Assembly (NCBI RefSeq): GCF_001039475.1
Contig: NZ_LELK01000004.1
Span: 772,981 to 836,980, forward strand
DNA length: 64,000 nt
Direction: 5' to 3'
Source: Guptibacillus hwajinpoensis
GTDB taxonomy: Bacteria; Bacillota; Bacilli; Bacillales; Guptibacillaceae
Positions 63,098 through 64,000 of the stretch are shown here, piece after piece. The notes beneath the pieces are model-generated. The model was not told the origin of the DNA. It saw only the letters and a list, made by a program, of their open reading frames with translations, and searched no databases. The stretch's first letter is position 1. Every line of letters begins with the position of its first letter. The position numbers and the translations under genes are program-made.

Positions 63098-63598
63098 ATG
63101 AGTACAGGTCTGGCAGAAAGAAATGTAGAAAGCAAGTTGAACATGAAGGATTGGAACAAGTTAGAACGTTCTGGTCGGTTGATGAAACGAAATGAAGCTA
63201 GAATGCTAATTAAGCCAGAACATACAAATCGCGATGTTTACATTATCAAAAAGGGAAGTGTGGCAATCTACCATGCCGACAATATGGAAACACCACTCGC
63301 GGTGCTAGGTGCAAATGATGTTCTTGGTAACCGATCCATTTTTGTACATGAGAATTTGTATGCAAAAACCATTACTAATGTTGAGCTCATTCAACTCGAT
63401 CAAGCATCGTATCGAGCTTTATACCTGTCATATCCAGAACTCGCAATCAAGTTAACGACGGAACTTTCGCGATTGAAATTAATTATTGATTTTCCAGAGC
63501 GAACAGCAAACTCATTCATGAAACAAGTGAAAAGCGGTATCCAAAACTGGGTTAATAAAACGACAGGCAAAAAGGGAAGATACTGTCATAATTGCTAA
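63098..63598 (+). CDS. Cyclic-nucleotide-binding-domain protein without DNA-binding domain
   Basis: A 166-residue protein with a Crp/Fnr-type cNMP-binding beta-barrel (about 30-120; VYIIKKGSVAIYHADN, LGANDVLGNRSIF). The usual C-terminal helix-turn-helix of Crp (about 170-220) is missing; instead there is a basic helix and a CHNC tail. It may bind a ligand and act through another protein, or be a shortened regulator. GGGGGTGAG before the ATG. Confidence 0.82.
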   Translation: MSTGLAERNVESKLNMKDWNKLERSGRLMKRNEARMLIKPEHTNRDVYIIKKGSVAIYHADNMETPLAVLGANDVLGNRSIFVHENLYAKTITNVELIQLDQASYRALYLSYPELAIKLTTELSRLKLIIDFPERTANSFMKQVKSGIQNWVNKTTGKKGRYCHNC

Positions 63599-63709
63599 GT
63601 ATTTTTGGTTACTAACTGTAACTTAATATGTTACATTATGGTTGTGGATAACAGCATCGACTGTTAACTGGACTAAACTACACCTTAGATAACTTAAAGG
63701 AGCGAAATC

Positions 63710-64000
63710 ATGTCTGTAGATACTCAAGAAAAGCAAAGTGTATTAGAAGTTATGAAAGATCGACACTCAGTAAGAAAGTTTGAAAAGGGTGTTGAAATCC
63801 CTGAAGACGTAATGGATGAAATGCTCAATGCGACTATTGAAGCACCATCATCTTGGAACCTGCAACATTGGAAGTTCTTAGTTATTCAAAATCAAGAGCA
63901 GAAAGAAAAGTTGCTGCCAATTGCGTTTAACCAACAACAAATTGTTGATAGTTCTGCAACAATTGTGATTCTAGGTGACACAGAAGCTAACCTACACGCA
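63710..64000 (+). CDS. Nitroreductase-family protein (3' end outside window)
   Basis: The first 97 residues of an FMN-dependent nitroreductase. MKDRHSVRKFEKGVEIPEDV carries the FMN phosphate-binding RxSxRxF motif, and EAPSSWNLQHWKFLVI the flavin-contacting segment (APSSxNxQPW type). AAAGGAG lies 8 bases before the ATG. The gene runs off the end of the window. Confidence 0.93.
   Translation, partial: MSVDTQEKQSVLEVMKDRHSVRKFEKGVEIPEDVMDEMLNATIEAPSSWNLQHWKFLVIQNQEQKEKLLPIAFNQQQIVDSSATIVILGDTEANLHA

Overview
The window is chromosomal DNA of a spore-forming Bacillaceae species, most likely a marine or alkaliphilic Bacillus relative (for example the Alkalihalobacillus/Pseudalkalibacillus group; the species cannot be fixed from the sequence). 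The grounds are the whiA-crh-clpP, sigL-cggR-glycolysis and secG-est-rnr-smpB-ssrA gene orders, strong Shine-Dalgarno sites, YjcZ-type sporulation peptides and classical Bacillus control sites (CtsR box, CggR operator, CcpA-type cre). No prophage, CRISPR array or complete insertion sequence was seen.

Layout. 1-3.3 kb: end of whiA, crh, clpP with a CtsR-controlled promoter, tRNA-Arg(CCG). 3.5-12.3 kb: sigma-54 gene, a glutaredoxin-like gene and the glycolytic operon cggR-gapA-pgk-tpiA-gpmI-eno. 12.9-17.9 kb: secG, carboxylesterase, rnr, smpB and tmRNA. 18.2-19.6 kb: AraC-type regulator plus membrane protein. 19.6-28.2 kb: an accessory region that looks like a manganese-oxidation (mnx) locus. 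It holds a 1216-residue MnxG-type multicopper oxidase preceded by two 101-residue proteins (MnxE/MnxF type), a 259-residue protein, further proteins with similar beta-rich modules, Cys-rich coat-like proteins and a SCO1-type copper chaperone. 28.5-45.9 kb: mixed metabolic and transport genes (repetitive DUF6944-like protein, MFS exporter, DUF1540 peptide, ilvD, NERD protein, catalase, thioesterase, SurA/PrsA-like lipoprotein, HpaB-like monooxygenase, AtoE-like transporter, small alarmone synthetase, Gfo/Idh oxidoreductase, CstA-family transporter, acyltransferase). 46.1-49.0 kb: two-component system plus membrane-anchored MsrAB. 49.1-54.2 kb: a CstR-type sulfane-sulfur (persulfide) detoxification cluster with repeated ATACCC/GGGTAT operators. 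54.3-64 kb: CNNM/CBS protein, VTT-domain protein, EthD-like protein, NAD(P)H oxidoreductase, three YjcZ-like peptides, purU, DeoR regulator, luciferase-like oxidoreductase, IDEAL-domain protein, Rrf2 regulator, cNMP-binding protein and the start of a nitroreductase.

Two dispersed non-coding repeat families run through the intergenic spaces. Family A (13 full or decayed copies) has GGCTCTTTTC-type inverted ends around a GC-rich core that can fold into nested stems with a possible pseudoknot; two stems show compensatory base changes between copies. Family B (3 copies) has AGGCTATGTTA terminal inverted repeats in its fullest copy, and its central palindrome differs in sequence between copies while staying self-complementary.

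Start codons were corrected to the Shine-Dalgarno site and family N-termini where possible. One gene (response regulator, 46145) appears to start at ATT, and one (CNNM protein) appears to use a hairpin that brings a distant Shine-Dalgarno close to a TTG start.
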